From contig NC_081405.1 in assembly GCF_030272615.1 (NCBI RefSeq), positions 154,983,613 to 155,047,612 of the forward strand: DNA of 64,000 bases, written 5' to 3'. The position numbers were made by a program, and so were the translations under genes. Position 1 is the stretch's first letter. Each line of letters begins with the position of its first letter. Below are positions 11,409 through 25,013 of this stretch, piece by piece. The notes beneath the pieces were generated by a model that searched no databases, had not been told where the DNA came from, and saw only the letters and a program-made list of their open reading frames with translations. Origin of the DNA: Cryptomeria japonica. Taxonomy: Eukaryota > Streptophyta > Pinopsida > Cupressales > Cupressaceae.

Positions 11409-14400
11409 CATTTCTTGATAATTTCAAAGGGGAAAATAATAGTGATGGAGGATTGATATGTGACAATCATTGAAACTCATATCAATAACGATCAAAGCAC
11501 ATAGCAATGATGCCTAAGGACAATAAATAGTAAATAGCTTTGTCCACAATAGCCAAAAGAAAGCATACAAGGCAAAACATGATTCCAGCCTTCCAAAACA
11601 GAGAACAATGTTCTTTTCACAGTTGTAGCAGTAGTTAACTTGGCAATCATTATCAATAAATACAGTCTCTGTACAATCTCAATGCATGGAAAATAAACTA
11701 TCATACAATTGCAACATCAAGATCTAAGATAGTGGACAACATGAAGGGTAAAACAAGGCATGTATATTCACTCATATGATTGTTATAGTGTTATTATAAT
11801 AAGGTGTTCATAGTATTATCAAAAAAGAAATTACAGGTCCAAAATTAGATACCAATCTTAAGACACCCCTGTCTAATAAGGGAGTAAAACAATAGCCGAA
11901 ATGAATCAATAAGAGGCCACAAAATAATAAGGTATAAATAAAAGAGCTTATTTATATGGAGAAAAGAAGCATTAGAGAAGAGTTTTGCATCAACCAAGGG
12001 TAGAGATAAAGGAAAATAAACTTTTCTATACAATCCAAGGTCACCATTTCAGTGCTATAAAGATAGAATAGTGCTTATGGATAGTTGACAACAATCATGA
12101 AGAATGAGAAGAAAAGATGTAAAAAAGTTTGTCCTAAATCACGTTGAAGAGAACACAAAGATGCAGTCTATGTAGGGCATTGAATAATAAATGTCAAGAA
12201 TGTTGTTATTTTAACATATAAAGACACTAAGACATACAGTTCTTAGGTCTGCAAAGATCTCATCATTAATATACAATTTTTTGATGCCACATTCAAAAAT
12301 AATAAAGTTCCAAACACATAGATGTCATCCAAACATAGAGATCATGACATATAGAAGTCATCATAACAAGACATCATGAGTAGCTACAACCATAGGACTC
12401 ATAATGCAATGAACATTTTTAATCCCAAAGCTTCTTTACAGTCATAAGATCATAAAGACAATTAAATGCATAAGAAAGGGTAGTATATTAGTGAAAGTCA
12501 CAATGAAAAGGGACATAAGGGTAGCCAATAACATGAAGTGGATGCTTCCAAACAATGATCAGTACAGCCTACCCTAGAACTACAATCATAGCACATGAAC
12601 AATGCCACATTTTCAACAAGTGTAGAGATGAAAAAATATTTGTGTGCCTTAAGAGTAGTGAAATATTCATGTGCCTTAAGAGTAGCGAGTCATCACAAGT
12701 TATGCATAGAGGATCAATGCTAAGTATAGCCATGGAGTGGTCACTGAAGACCTTATTCATGACAATGTCAATGAGTTTCTTGAGAGACTGAAGAAGAATT
12801 GAAGGATATCTCAAGAAACAATCTTTTGACTATTAAAAGGGATAAAATTATGGTAGTAGTCATTGTCAAAGATGTCAAAGCAAGTATCATAGTGCATCAA
12901 ACTATAATGACAATGAGACAAAGAATCACAAACAAAGACTAAAATTTTCAGTCAGAGTGATAACAGATAGAGCAAGCAACCCATAGTTGTTTCAATAGTT
13001 TGAAGAGAATTCCTTGAGAGAGAACAATGCAAGCTCAAGTTGAAGAAGGATACAAGAATCAAGGCACATAACATAAGCTAGGTAAATAGTGATTCTAATC
13101 CTTTGATAGTAAGAGAAACCAAAAGGAATGTTGTGACAAAGATGTGTGATAAGAATGGGGTCTTCATAAGATTTAATAGTCATGACCAACATTGTAAAAA
13201 TTCATCAAAGTAGCCTTAGTATACTTCAAGGATAGTCAAAGAAGCCTATGATAGTATTGAAGGGACAGTGACCACATGTGCATCTAGTAGATAATAGCCT
13301 TTTAAAGGTCATAGAAATCATGTCATGGATCCATGAAAGATGAAGATAGCTTTGTGATAAAGAGTCTCAGTCATACCCAAGTTCAAAATAAAGTTTGCAG
13401 CCTCTATAAAAAAACATACATCACTGTGAACTTTTCCATAAGATATCTCTATGAATGGTCAAAAGACAATGCTCACAATATCATGACACTATCACAAATT
13501 TTGCAATCATGAGAACATATATAAAGATCAAAATATTGTTGCCCATATTAGTTAAATAATAGTCTATTTGACTATCATGGGTTGAATAGAAATATAGGTC
13601 TAAAAGGGCTTCAAGGAGGAATCATCCATAGTAATTATGCAAGATGATCATGAAGGTAATTTTTAAAATACGAGGAAGAGTGGTCCTTTCATCTTAAGAC
13701 CAGTCCCTTGTTCTTTAAGATTAATCCTTCAATGCTATCACCAAAAGAGCTTAAAAGGACATTGTCACAGAGAAGAATAGTGTGTTGGATATTGCTACTG
13801 CTAGGATATGTTGTTGTCATTGATATCAACATATTCCTATGTTTTGGTGTTGCACAAAGTTGTTTGGTGTATTTGTGATTGCATTGAGTTGATCTAGTTG
13901 GTTTATCTATTTAGGATGGTTGGTTTATTTATCTATTTATCATGTGATGTAATTTTATAATTGAGGCTTGAGGGTTTGGTCACCCTTGTAGTCGAGGTTG
14001 ATGATTTTTATATATAGGTGGTATAGTCATGTAATTTGAGTGTTGAAGTTGTGTCTGTATTATTAGAGAATGGTGTATGTGTACATAAGTGAGTTTATCC
14101 TCCAGTCTGGTGTATTGAGAAGAGATTGTGGTAGGATAGAAAAATGTGTTTAACTAGAACTGTCATCGAGCGTTAGCATATGGTATATTTCTAGTTCATG
14201 TAATCCGAGCATTATTGTAAGGTAGTTAACCTTCCTTGAGGGTTGGAACCTTCCCCAATTAGACATCAGTCAACTTAATATCTTATACAAGGATTGCATA
14301 CCACAGAGCCATTAGATATGTTTTGAGATGAAAAAGAAGAGTTAGATGGTTTTGGTTCAATGATGATAATTTCTATTTTCAAGTAATTTGATTCGGTATA

Positions 14401-14488
14401 TTATACTGAAACATGATTTCATAACTAACATTTCAACTTCTATATAACTAGTTCTATAGCCCAATTTTGTTGCCTGTGAAGAAATACC
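11409..14488. other. 3-kb non-coding spacer before the CACTA transposase
   Basis: AT-rich and free of protein-like frames. A 28-bp unit containing gtgccttaagagtag is tandemly doubled at about 12634-12687. Around 13790-13860 a TGTTGGATATTGCT start and a GATATCAACATATT phrase look LTR-like, but I found no matching partner or target duplication. The 5' terminal inverted repeat of the CACTA element should lie here or further left; no CACTA terminus could be identified by eye. Confidence 0.4.
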
Positions 14489-17400
14489 ATGTCAAACAAT
14501 ATCAATGAACAACAAAATAAGGAGACAATTGCTAGATTGTGGTCTAACTTGAAAAGAAAAGGTGATGGAAAATGTTATTGTTCATGCAAAATTTGTAAGG
14601 GGTTAAAGACTAGAAGACTTCTAATCAAAACAACGAAGAAACATTGTAGGCTGCATGGTCACATTGAAGGTGGACATGATTATCATCCATTGGTAAGTTT
14701 TTCATTATATCTTTTTAACAATTTATATACATAATAAATCACGTGATGATGAGATCATGATCACAGTTTATTTTTGTTTATCAATTTTATATAGGTCGAG
14801 CACCCCATAGCACATGGTATGGATCAACACAGCCCCAAGAATATGGTTTTCAAAGTGGATGAACATGGAGGTGTGAATATCGAAGCTGAAGATAATGATC
14901 CCATGGAAGATGACGATCATGAGCTAGAAAACACAATTGAAGATGATGGTACAAATACATTGATCCATGACTCATTTAGTACTCGTGCATCTGATCATGA
15001 TGATGAAGATGACATTGATGTTGTTCATGATGTCCCTCTACTTGAGAAGGTATCTGAGGCCCTTTACAAAGGCTTGTAGGCAACTCTTCTCTCCGCTGTA
15101 TTGTTGTTGGTGAGCTTGAAGGTTATGAATGGTTTATCCACCATAACAATTTCACATATGTTAAGGTATGTCATATATGTCATAATAAACTATGAATCAT
15201 GTTGTACCATTAATATTCTTTATATTAACAAATTATATTTTTTTGTTGTAGATTGATAGGTGAGATTTTGTTACCACCATCAAATATTCTACCTCGCTCA
15301 TATCGAGAATTATTTGCCATTATGAACGATATTGGAATGGAGTATCAAGCAATAGATGCTTCTCCCATTGATCATATTATATATCACAAACAACATGAAT
15401 TTCAAACTGAATGCCTTGAATGTCATATCATTAGATATCGAACAGATCAAATAACAAAAAGGGTTCCTTGCAAGGTTCTTCGCTATATTCCCATTAGTCC
15501 ACGTATGCAACGATTATTCAAGTGCACTAGCTTGGCACAATTTATGGATTACCATGCATGCAATAGAAGGCAAGATGATATTATTTGAATGCCTGCAGAT
15601 GGTTCAACATTTATGGAGATAGAGGAAAAGTGGCCACACTTTAAAGAAGAACCTTGTAATCTCAGGCTTTCATTGGCAGTGGATGGTGTCAATCCATTTG
15701 GAGAGATGAGATCTATTTACTCAGTGTAGCCTATTTTTGTTATCAACAATAACATTCCTCCATGGATGTCAATAAAGTGGGAGCACATAATGTTGGCAAT
15801 GATTGTTCTGGGTATTTTATCATTTAAATATAGTCGTCTAAATTTAATTATAAATATTGCAGTAAAATGGTCATAATAATTATGTAATGTTTTTGTTCAT
15901 TTGATTAGGTAAGAACCAAGTTAAAGATATGAATGTATATATGGAGCCTCTTATCGATGAGTTGCTGGAGTTATGGAATGGTGTCACTATGTATGACGTC
16001 TCTAGACCAGTAGGACAAAGACAATGTCAATTCCATGTGATGCTTCTATGGACAATAAATGATGCCCCGGGGCTAGCACATTTTTGTGGTATGTTATAGT
16101 GTTTAAGTTGTGCATGAACATTATAATTCAAAAAAATATCATATTTAATCCAATTATACATTATCTTGTAGGTCTTCAAACAAAGGGAAAATTTGCATGT
16201 CCTGTTTGTGGTCCAAAGATGAAATCTCGTCATTCAAAAAGTTTAGGAAAGCAGGTGTTTGATGAGTATAGGTAGTTTCTCCACAAAAATCATAAGTATC
16301 GAAATACTTAAAAAACATCTTTTCAATGGGAAAGAAGAGAATACATCAAAGCCATGAAGAATGAAACCTCACCTATGGAAGTTGGAATATAATAGAATGA
16401 ATCGTCAAGGTAATGCCATTCCATCTATTGGTTTGTCATAAAACATCTTTTCTATTTTGTTTTGTTTACTGATGATGTGATTGATGATCATGAAGGTCAT
16501 GAAGGCATAAATGGCCACCTTCCTAAGGGACTAAAAAGTTATCCCCGATAATTTAGTAGGTTGCCCTACTACAAGCAGTTACAAATTGTTCATTTGTTTG
16601 ATAGTATGCATATTGGAAAGAATATAACATAGACAATATGGAAAATATTGGATGGAAGGCATGAAAAAGAAAAAAATGTCAAAATATGTAGTGACATTTA
16701 GGATTCCAATCATGCAATGATAAATGTCATTCAATAAAATAGCCATGGAGACCAAATTAATATAAGTGAGCTTCCTTAGTTATTAACGGACCAGCAAAGC
16801 AATGCTATAAAAGAAGTCATACGAAAAATTCTATTTCCCACAGGATTTGCTGCGAACATAAACAATCTCATATCAAAGAAAAGTGAATTTGGGCCAGGGA
16901 TGAAAACGCATGATTGACATACCTTCATTAAGGTAATTCATGTTCTTGTGTTTTTAGTATGTATTTAAGTATTGCATGTACGTGTACTTTTCATTGTATT
17001 ATGTTACAAAAAAATGAAAAGATAATTTTATAATTGTTGCAGTACATTCTACCTCTATCTCTCCTAGACGACTTCGACAATAATGTCAAGCAAGTCATAT
17101 ATGATCTTGGAAAATACATGAGGTAAGTAGTGATATTTGTTCAGTTTGTTGTATAGATATTATATTTGCGATTTGTTTTACTTGTTATGTAATATATTTT
17201 TTGTGTCTTGAATACCTTGTAGGTGGTTGTCATGTAAAGAAATCCATAAAGATGATATAAAATATTGGAAAAGACAAAATCCTCATTTAATGTGTGAAAT
17301 GCAAAAGTGTCTACCTCCAGCTTTTTTCAATGCACAAGAACACTACCTCATAAACCAACTTGAGGAGATTGAATTGTGTGGACCTATACAAACTAGGTCA

Positions 17401-18555
17401 ATGTGGATGGTTGAGAGGCACTTGAAATTTTTGAAGATTTTGGTTTGACAAAGAGAACATCCTGAGGGTTCTATGGTGGAGGGATATATGGTATACCGAA
17501 ATATGGTGTACATTTCTGAATATCTTCCTAAGTTTGCAGCAAAGATCCACGTGGATTGCATTTGGGATCCCAACACCATTAACAAATTCGAAGGGGAGTA
17601 CTTGACAGGGAAAGGTAGATTGAGAAAAGTGAGAGGTAATTATAAGATGTTATTGTAGTTAATTAATTCTTAATCTTCAAAATAAATTGATTGTAAGACG
17701 TCTATTTATTTTTTGTACAGTTGGTCGAGAGTGGGATGCACTACATTTGACTGGATGATGGTATGGATTGAACATTGTCAACATTCTGGATGCACGTTAA
17801 CATGTGAAGGTGTGGCTTTATTGGTTAAAGAAGCACATCGTAATGGAGATTTCAATGTTACGCAAAGGGAAATTGATTTAGCATATGGTTTAAGAGATAA
17901 ATAGGTACTTATAAATTTATTATTCACCCACATGTTTATCAACTCACAATGCAATAAATTTTACATGTTTGACATATCACAGTTCAAACACCACAACACT
18001 ATGTGCTGCAATGGTCATAAATTCCGCATAAAAAAGTTGGACAACATGAAGAAAACTTGTGATTCTGGCATCACTGCAGTCTTTGAGGTGACAAATATTT
18101 CATCAAGAAATGACATACATCCTCAATAGTCTCAAAATCTATACTATGGCATTTTGGATGATATAATTGAGTGTGACTTTAATTCCTTCAAATTAGTTTT
18201 GTTTGTTGTCAAATGGTATAGGCTACGATTGAATAAAAATGATCCTTATAGAATTGTTATTGAACATGATAATGGTTTTATAATGCTAAATACAAGTTCA
18301 TTTGAACCAGTTGGGGATGAGCCCTATGTTCTTCCAAGCCAATGTGAGCAAGTATTTTACTCAGAGGTTCCACATAAACCGGGTTGGTCATTTGTTGTTA
18401 GACATGATCCAAGAGGAAGGCTGATAAAGTATAATGTGATGGAAGAAGAAGATACCGAAGAAGTAGAAGATGAAGTGGATGATGATCACGATCAACAATT
18501 TCTCAATAAAGAAGAAGAAGAAGAAGAAGAAGAAGAAGAAGAAGAAGAAGAAGAA

Positions 18556-18631
<76 letters not shown>

Positions 18632-18651
18632 TTCATGATGATGAAGAATGA
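14489..18651 (+). pseudogene. CACTA/EnSpm transposase (TNP2-like), multi-exon, decayed
   Basis: The DDE-type transposase of CACTA elements cuts at the terminal repeats. Exons can be followed with GT..AG boundaries: 14489-14691, 14795-15162, 15251-15810, 15909-16087, 16172 onward, a region near 16500-16933, 17041-17122, 17222-17634, 17721 onward. Family hallmarks in order are YRELFAIMNDIGMEY, VLRYIPISPRMQRLF, LSLAVDGVNPFGEM, NIPPWM, PLIDELLELW, LLWTINDAPG, FACPVCG, the DUF4218 stretch HPEGSMVEGYMVY, and DUF4216 with YYGILDDIIECDF, EPYVLPSQCEQVFY and PGWSFVV. The frame is broken by many stops and some shifts, for example after RRQDDII, after YSV and within 16276-16930. The C-terminal exon ends in a Glu-rich and Asp-rich tail coded by microsatellites. 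It is inactive but diagnostic. Confidence 0.88.
18511..18630 (+). repeat. Compound microsatellite (GAA)15 then (GAT)25
   Basis: An uninterrupted run of 15 GAA units (18511-18555) passes directly into 25 GAT units (18556-18630). In the transposase frame it reads as poly-Glu followed by poly-Asp just before the stop. Confidence 0.95.
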
Positions 18652-19440
18652 AATGTATGAGGTATGCGATTAGTATATTATCTATTTAATATTGACTTCT
18701 TGATAGAATTTTTTTACATAATTAATTCATTAGGTTTTTAATTCTAATGCCATTACATAATTAATTCATGATGCACCTTTTAATATGGAGATGGAGATAG
18801 GGAGAGTGACTATTTATGTGACATTTTTTAAATTGTGTTTATTTATGGAAATTGGATTGTTTATTACCTATGTGATGGATTACATGTTAATGATGACACA
18901 TGATATGTGATGCTAATCGTGATGCTCAATTACATATATGATGACACATCATGTGATGCTTCTGATACATATGTATTTATTGTTTATCAACTTGTAGTAA
19001 TGCTTATGATGCTCAATTGATGGTGTTGATTTCAGGTATAGTCCCTGTGTGATGCTGTCACCCTTGGTGGGAAAAGGTCGTTGACTACAGACATCGTCAA
19101 CCATTTAGTTGAGGATCCTGCATAGTCTACATAAAGTAAAGGTAAGGAATTAAAAAATTTACAATGGTTTTGATGACATCTTTTTATTATTTAATACTCC
19201 TTTTGTCTACAAAGTTCATGTTGTTCATGTTGTGTACTATGTAATTTTTAGCTAACATAAGATAATTGAATTACATTGTACATTGAACCCCTTTGAGGAG
19301 GATCTTGCACAGTCTCATGGATGGATAGGTATAACTAGTCAATACACCCTATAGAAATAGTTTATTTTTTAAAAATTACTTGGAAAACAAACTTCCTCAG
19401 TTTTTCAAACCTTGACATTAGCAGCAAATCTAATACAGTT
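18652..19440. other. Spacer between the two CACTA gene regions
   Basis: AT-rich with many copies of gatgacacatgatgtgatgct-like phrases near 18890-18965. There is no protein-like frame. It probably holds the 3' end of the transposase gene and an intron or promoter of the following gene, but I see no diagnostic signal. Confidence 0.4.
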
Positions 19441-19454
19441 ATCAACACTTGAGG

Positions 19455-20352
19455 CCCTAGTTGGACTTATTCCAATTTTCATCCCAAAATCAACTTTAGG
19501 GCTGACTTCTTCATCAACATTACCCTCATTTGCAAAATTTCTCTCTCATTACCAATTAACTCTCTCATTTCATGGAGTGTAGGTACCCCCAAATAGGTAT
19601 TTTTTAGATCTGTCTTCGTCGAGTGAGGAAAATGCAGGAATAGAAAATAAAAGTGACACATGTAGTAGGTCTACAATAGGGAGATCAACAAGAGGTCAAA
19701 AGATTAGAAGAAAATTCAATAAACACATGAAATTTTTCCTTGCTCAAGGGGGGTCATGTTCTTATGATGATGAGACCAAAGGTGACATTGAGGTGCCACT
19801 GAGGTACAAACGTCTAATGAAACAATGGGTGCCCAAGGAACTTCCTTCAATAAACACCAATTTTTGTGTTAATGATAGGATATATCGCATAGCACCTTCG
19901 TCGTTACATGGTTTAGGCTTATTTTCCATGGATGACATAAAGGTCTATTACAATAGAGTTGTTGAATTGATGGAGTTTGTCAGACCTTGTTACAATTACA
20001 ATAATTGGATGCAGATTGTTAAATATAAAAAAACTATGCTTAGGTATGCACTGTCAGCAAATTATATACAATAGAAAGATAATGATCAAAGTAAACGAGT
20101 GGTTGTATACATTGATGGTCGGCCAAAAGCAACAGGGAATATTGTAGGTTTTATAAATAGTACGTGACCTAGGTCAACTAATAAACAACCAATTGCATAT
20201 TTGAGGCATGCGAGGGAAATCATGTATTTGTATGTGCGATAAAATCAATAAGTGCAGGCTAAGAGCTTCTAATCGATTACAGTTTGAGTCGTATAGATAC
20301 AAACAAAGTTAATATCATGGGGGTGATATGTACTAAATACCATTTAAATTAA
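19455..20352 (+). pseudogene. SET-domain protein within the CACTA region (decayed)
   Basis: SET domains transfer methyl groups from S-adenosylmethionine to lysine. After a Ser-rich and basic leader (about 19600-19720), the segment 19880-20330 shows the SET order: HGLGLFSMDDIK (usual G-x-G-x-F-A entry), a middle helix region, VVVYIDGRPKATGNIVGFINST (place of the RFINHSC block), then NCIFEACEGN, VFVCAIKSISAG and ELLIDYSLSR (the G-E-E-L-x-x-D-Y end, with the first Glu changed to a stop). A one-base shift lies near 20190, and stops are seen near 20074, 20166 and 20260. The post-SET cysteines are not seen. It is flanked by transposase genes on the same strand, so it is probably cargo of the CACTA element. 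It is non-functional in this copy. Confidence 0.68.
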
Positions 20353-20465
20353 CCAACCTCCAATTAATGAATCCAATATACCATTTTATTATGAAGTTTT
20401 TTTGCTAAGTCTATTGGTTTAATTTCGCTAACCTTTTTAATATTTTTTCTTTGTCACAGGCCAAC

Positions 20466-23379
20466 ATGGATCCATCACATATCGGAGATAGGGATGTAGC
20501 TTGCGACACTTCTACTGAGAAGGTAAACCTCATTGTAATTGTACACATTAGATAGAAGCAAATTGTTACATTATTATGTTCTTTTTCTTAGTGATTTATA
20601 ATAATTTTGTAATTTTTAATGATATTCTTGACATAGATGGATGTTCGGGGAAAGGGAAAGGGAGTTGCAGTACCTGAGCACCTTTCTAGGGATGTGGAAT
20701 CATTAGGGTTAAGCGATGATGACCCTGAAGATCCCACACACCTTATGAAATTCTTTAAAATGCCTCTTAGAAAAATTAGAAAAGAGATTGTTGCTTTGGT
20801 AGCCATGCATCCTATTACTGATGAGATATGAGAGAGGGTGGAATTATTGCTTCAAACAACAAAAGACTTGCAAGTAAGCAATAATCAAATACTTAATTAT
20901 AACAAAAGTTCAATAATGGTTTATATTTTATTCTCTTTTATGTCATTAACTAAAACATGTACGTATTATTTTTACAGCAATTTATCTGCACTCATGAAAG
21001 TCATTCCCATGATCAGGGTGTTGTAGGATCTTCAAGTGATGACGGTTTTCTTGTATTATCACTTGCTTGGCTTATCACTCTGAGTACCCAAAACACATCA
21101 TACTTGATACTATCAATTTTCAAAATAAATGTTCATCCTTGTTTACAATTCTTGCACTTTTCATATATTTAATGTATTATTCTTTAGGTGTTGTCAATGT
21201 TATTGTGCAAATGCCACCGCCGCCTCATCAGAGGTTACCCTCACCCATATTGTCAACTGCAATGTCGACAACACGTAGCATGCAAACATCCTCTAGTGCA
21301 CGTCATATTGGCCCGCCCACTATTGGTAGATCCCTCTTTTGCTCTATCTTTTGTCATGTGTTTATTTCCCTTCAAGCATTCTTTCTTGAATTCTAATGCC
21401 ATTTCATAGTGGATTCATTTTTTGCAGGAGGAGATGCACATGAGGATGTGCCAGAGGTGACTACTGCTGATAACATACCATCATTTCTTGGATCTTCTCG
21501 TATTTCTAGTACAGGAACATTGCAGACCACATTGGTGGTGAGCGACGAAGAAATGATTCCCTTAAAGATACAAAAGGTTCTAGGTACTTTAAAATTATTA
21601 TTATATATACTCTAATTGTAATTTACTTTATGATCACTCATTTTAGACTAATGATCCCATGGATTTTTTGCAGGCAATGATATTTTCTATAAACATCTTA
21701 GTGACATTGCATTGTAGATATTTGGGCCCACCATATGTAAAAGGTGGTACATCATATGTGAACTAACCCTAATCCACTATTTTGATTTCATATCATTGCT
21801 AGAATAGTTTTCCTTTGATCCATTTCTTGAAGTGTAATAAATGTAGCTTCAGTTCATTTATGAATCTAACAGGTTTGTTTTTGCTTTAAAAGGTGGAATG
21901 ACCAAGAAAAAAGGTTAAAAGATGAATTGACAAACCAAATGGTTGAGTGGTTTGGAAATGACATCTTTGACAAAACCAAGCTCCTTGAAAAAGCTGGCAC
22001 ATATCTAAAGTATGTGAGGGACCAATACAAGACCCATTTGGAGAGGAACCCAAAGTACGAGCGTCCCCCCATGATTCCAGAGAGGGAGTGGAAGAACCTG
22101 ATTTTGGATGCCAAGGAGAGAATTGAAAGGAAAAAAGGAAATACACCACTAGATGCCAAAAGAAGGTATGAGATACTATTAATAATGTAATAATGTACTA
22201 ATTAATTACTCTTTATATTTATATAATCTAACATATTTCAAACTTTTTATAGACTGAGTGACACGTCAAAGGAAACCAAGGAAAGGTAAGAAAAGCACGA
22301 GCAACACAAACTCAGCTCTGGTGGTTACATGAAACTTGCTGCATGAATTGTAAGTATCTCATGTAAATGAAATATTGCATCAAAATATTAATAAATTGCA
22401 AACATTTTTTTTTTATCAAACAATGAAAGCAAAATTCACGGTACCAAGAAAAAATGCAGGGCTCTGAATTCAATAGAGCACCCACAGAATATGACAAGAG
22501 AATTTCCTACCAGCAAGGCTATTCAGCCGTGGCTAATCAGCTACGAGAATTAAGTGGGCATACACAACATTCGAGTGCATCCATCACACAGGTAAATATG
22601 CTAAATGGAAGTTGTTTCAAATTGAATACTTTACCAATAATCTAATTGATGTTGAGTTCCAACATAAAGTGACTATATTTGTTTTAAATAAGCAAGCAAT
22701 GATAACAATGTGCATGTCATTGGAATGTAGCCTGCTAATCGTGAAACACCACCTGCACATGAAGGTCCGGATGTGCATCCTAGTAGTGGAGGTATTCATT
22801 TGCTATTCAAATTTATTCATTTACCTGTTAATACAATTAAACATCTTAATTTGTAATTAGAGTAGTAATTAATGTAACCTTTTTTGTTAATATTTAAGAG
22901 CATGTAGTTGGTGGTGAGCAAGTGGAGCATGATCTGGCTACACAACATCAAGAACGTGATGTTCCCCACTCAGGTAAAGAGGACAACTATTATTGCTTTA
23001 AACAAATATAATTACAATTGGTGCTCAACAATAATGTAACCTTTAGTATTTCAACTTTAGATGATCTAGAGGGTGTTCAACATGTTGAGGTTGGCTACAC
23101 AAAATGATGTGGCCCCATCAGGTAAAGAGCACAATAATTATGTTCTCTGGATTAATGAAATACTTGTAACAATAATATATTTTTTTGAATTTAACCCATT
23201 TCTTTGTTATTGTAGAGGACCCCCCTTCGCTTTAGTGTCCTCGTCCTCAGTATAGGACTAGGCATACATCAAGATCATGAGCAGTTGGTGGAACATCTAC
23301 AAAGGGGGGAAATGATGAAGAAACCGATGTTCCACTTAGTCTTTTCATAGCTTCAAAGAAAAAACAAAAAAATAAATGA
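20466..23379 (+). pseudogene. Second CACTA gene (TNPA-like), multi-exon
   Basis: A series of short open stretches separated by AT-rich, GT..AG-like gaps. Pieces include 20466-20522, 20637-20873 (basic start, then LSDDDPEDPTHLMKFF), about 20979-21060, 21190-21330 (Pro/Ser-rich), 21430-21595, 21893-22165, 22253-22350, 22430-22591, 22728-22790 and 22900-22976. The strongest is 21893-22165, with WFGNDIF, YLKYVRDQYKTHLERNP and PPMIPEREWKNLI, which resembles the conserved C-terminal block of plant En/Spm second proteins (a block resembling Pfam's plant transposase Ptta/En/Spm family). Stop codons at 20829 and elsewhere show decay. In CACTA elements this second protein binds subterminal repeats and assists transposition. 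Exon limits are approximate. Confidence 0.5.
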
Positions 23380-23447
23380 TTGTAATCTAACTTATTTGAT
23401 AATGATTGATTTTTATGTGTTAGTGAATGTAATTATGTGCTAATTAA

Positions 23448-24617
23448 TGTTAGGCCCAATATGGAAAGCTAATATACTAAGAGGGGAGGGGTGAATTAGT
23501 AGTTCAAATCTTTTCTTCAACAATAACTTTACTGTTAAGCATAAACTGAAAACTGTTGTAACATAATATAATGCTAAAACAAATAAATAACAATCATACA
23601 TGATTCACTCCATAACACATATATTTTGGTTACGCAAAAACTCTTGGTTAGAGAGAAAAACTGTGGTGGGGATGACACCCACAACTTCACTACTGCAATA
23701 ATAAAGGTTGCTCGGTTAGAACTACATGTTTAGCTATTTCTGATAGCTTACCCTGTTAGGAGTATCAGGATCTTTAGATCTACCTTGCTAAAGGATTTTA
23801 CAACACTTATTCTAAATGCTACACCTGGTTAAAGGCTTTACAATTTATAGACTTTGTTAGAGTCTTTTACCCTGTTAAAGGTTTCTCTTACAACTCAAAA
23901 TATTACAATCAAAATCTTACAAAATATCTGCAACTTCACATCTAAAATGTTATAGCAGATTCTATGTGCTCAAAATGAACTTACCTTACTTATAGCATAC
24001 CTCAGTAAACCATAAATTAACTCGGTAAACCTTTCTGTTTACTCTGTTCCTTGACTGTTCTTTGAAATCCTTCTCGGTGACCTCTGTGTATCTCTATCAA
24101 TCGTAACAGTCATAACACTCAGTGCTTTCCCATGATTTTGCTTTTCACACATGTCTTGCTTCACACACATATATTTGATCCTCAATCCATGCTATATAAA
24201 TAGATCTCTTGTAATGGTGATCTGTTCATGCTTCAATCTTACAAACATGATTCATTAAATGAATAACCATACAAAATTATTTCATTGGATAGATGTCCTC
24301 AAAATCATATAAAATCTATAAGTGCAATTTCCAATGTGTTAACAGTTTTCTTGTTCCGCGATCTTTGTAACATGTTTCCCATATGTGTCTAGGTTCAATG
24401 AATTTGGTAACACGTTTCACTTTGTGTGTATTAACTCAGTATACCATCTTTGCTACTCGGTAGTCATAGAATGTTACTTAGTAGACAACTTGATGTATAC
24501 TAAACTTTGTGACTTGTAACTTCTGTAACCGATTGCTTTGTGCTTACCGACTGAATATTTCAGTAGTAATAACCGACTAGAGTATATAGAATGAATTTGG
24601 ACATAAAACTAATGACA
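23448..24617 (-). repeat. Solo-like LTR of family F inside the CACTA region
   Basis: A 1.17-kb unit running on the plus strand from TGTTAGGCCCAATATGG to ACTAATGACA. Read on the minus strand it matches the second F copy at 31801-33307: shared phrases include ttttagatgtgaagttgcaga, repeated ctttaacaaggt and ctttaaccgg variants, and ends in a C-rich stretch after tgaatcat. No internal region follows, so it is a solo LTR or a fragment. Its flanks carry an unusually long 29-bp direct repeat (23421-23449 and 24628-24656) instead of the usual 5 bp. Confidence 0.7.
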
Positions 24618-24627
24618 ACTTAGTAAA

Positions 24628-24835
24628 TAGTGAATGTAATTATGTGCTAATTAATGGTTATGGATGATATGTGTTAATTAATATTGATGAATGTTGCGTG
24701 TTAATTAATGTTAATCAATGCTACGTGTTAATGAACGTTATGTGATATTAATGAATGAATGCTATATTTTATTAATGGTAGAAAGAAATAATGAATGAAT
24801 GTTATAAGATGTTAACAGGGAATTTAGAGTGATGT
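24628..24835. repeat. Degenerate ttaattaatg-type tandem repeats
   Basis: The phrase gtgttaattaatgttaatgaatg and variants recur about six times in 200 bp. The 29-bp repeat that flanks the family F LTR belongs to this repeat field, which is one possible reason for that flank duplication. Confidence 0.6.
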
Positions 24836-25013
24836 TAGGGGGGGGGGAGGGGCTAAATGAGCTTCCACCTTCATGTGGTTGGCCCTGTTAAGTAGAGAAA
24901 GCTAAACTATTCTTGAAACTAAGCGAAGCTCAACAAGATAAAACACTTTTCAATATTTCATTATGTTGCATAGTTAATCTTATTGAATAATGTATATTCA
25001 ATCTTAATTGCAG

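Noticed and set aside
18388-18673. Poly-Ile/Phe and poly-Lys/Met open frames
   Set aside because: Shadow frames of the GAA and GAT microsatellites.
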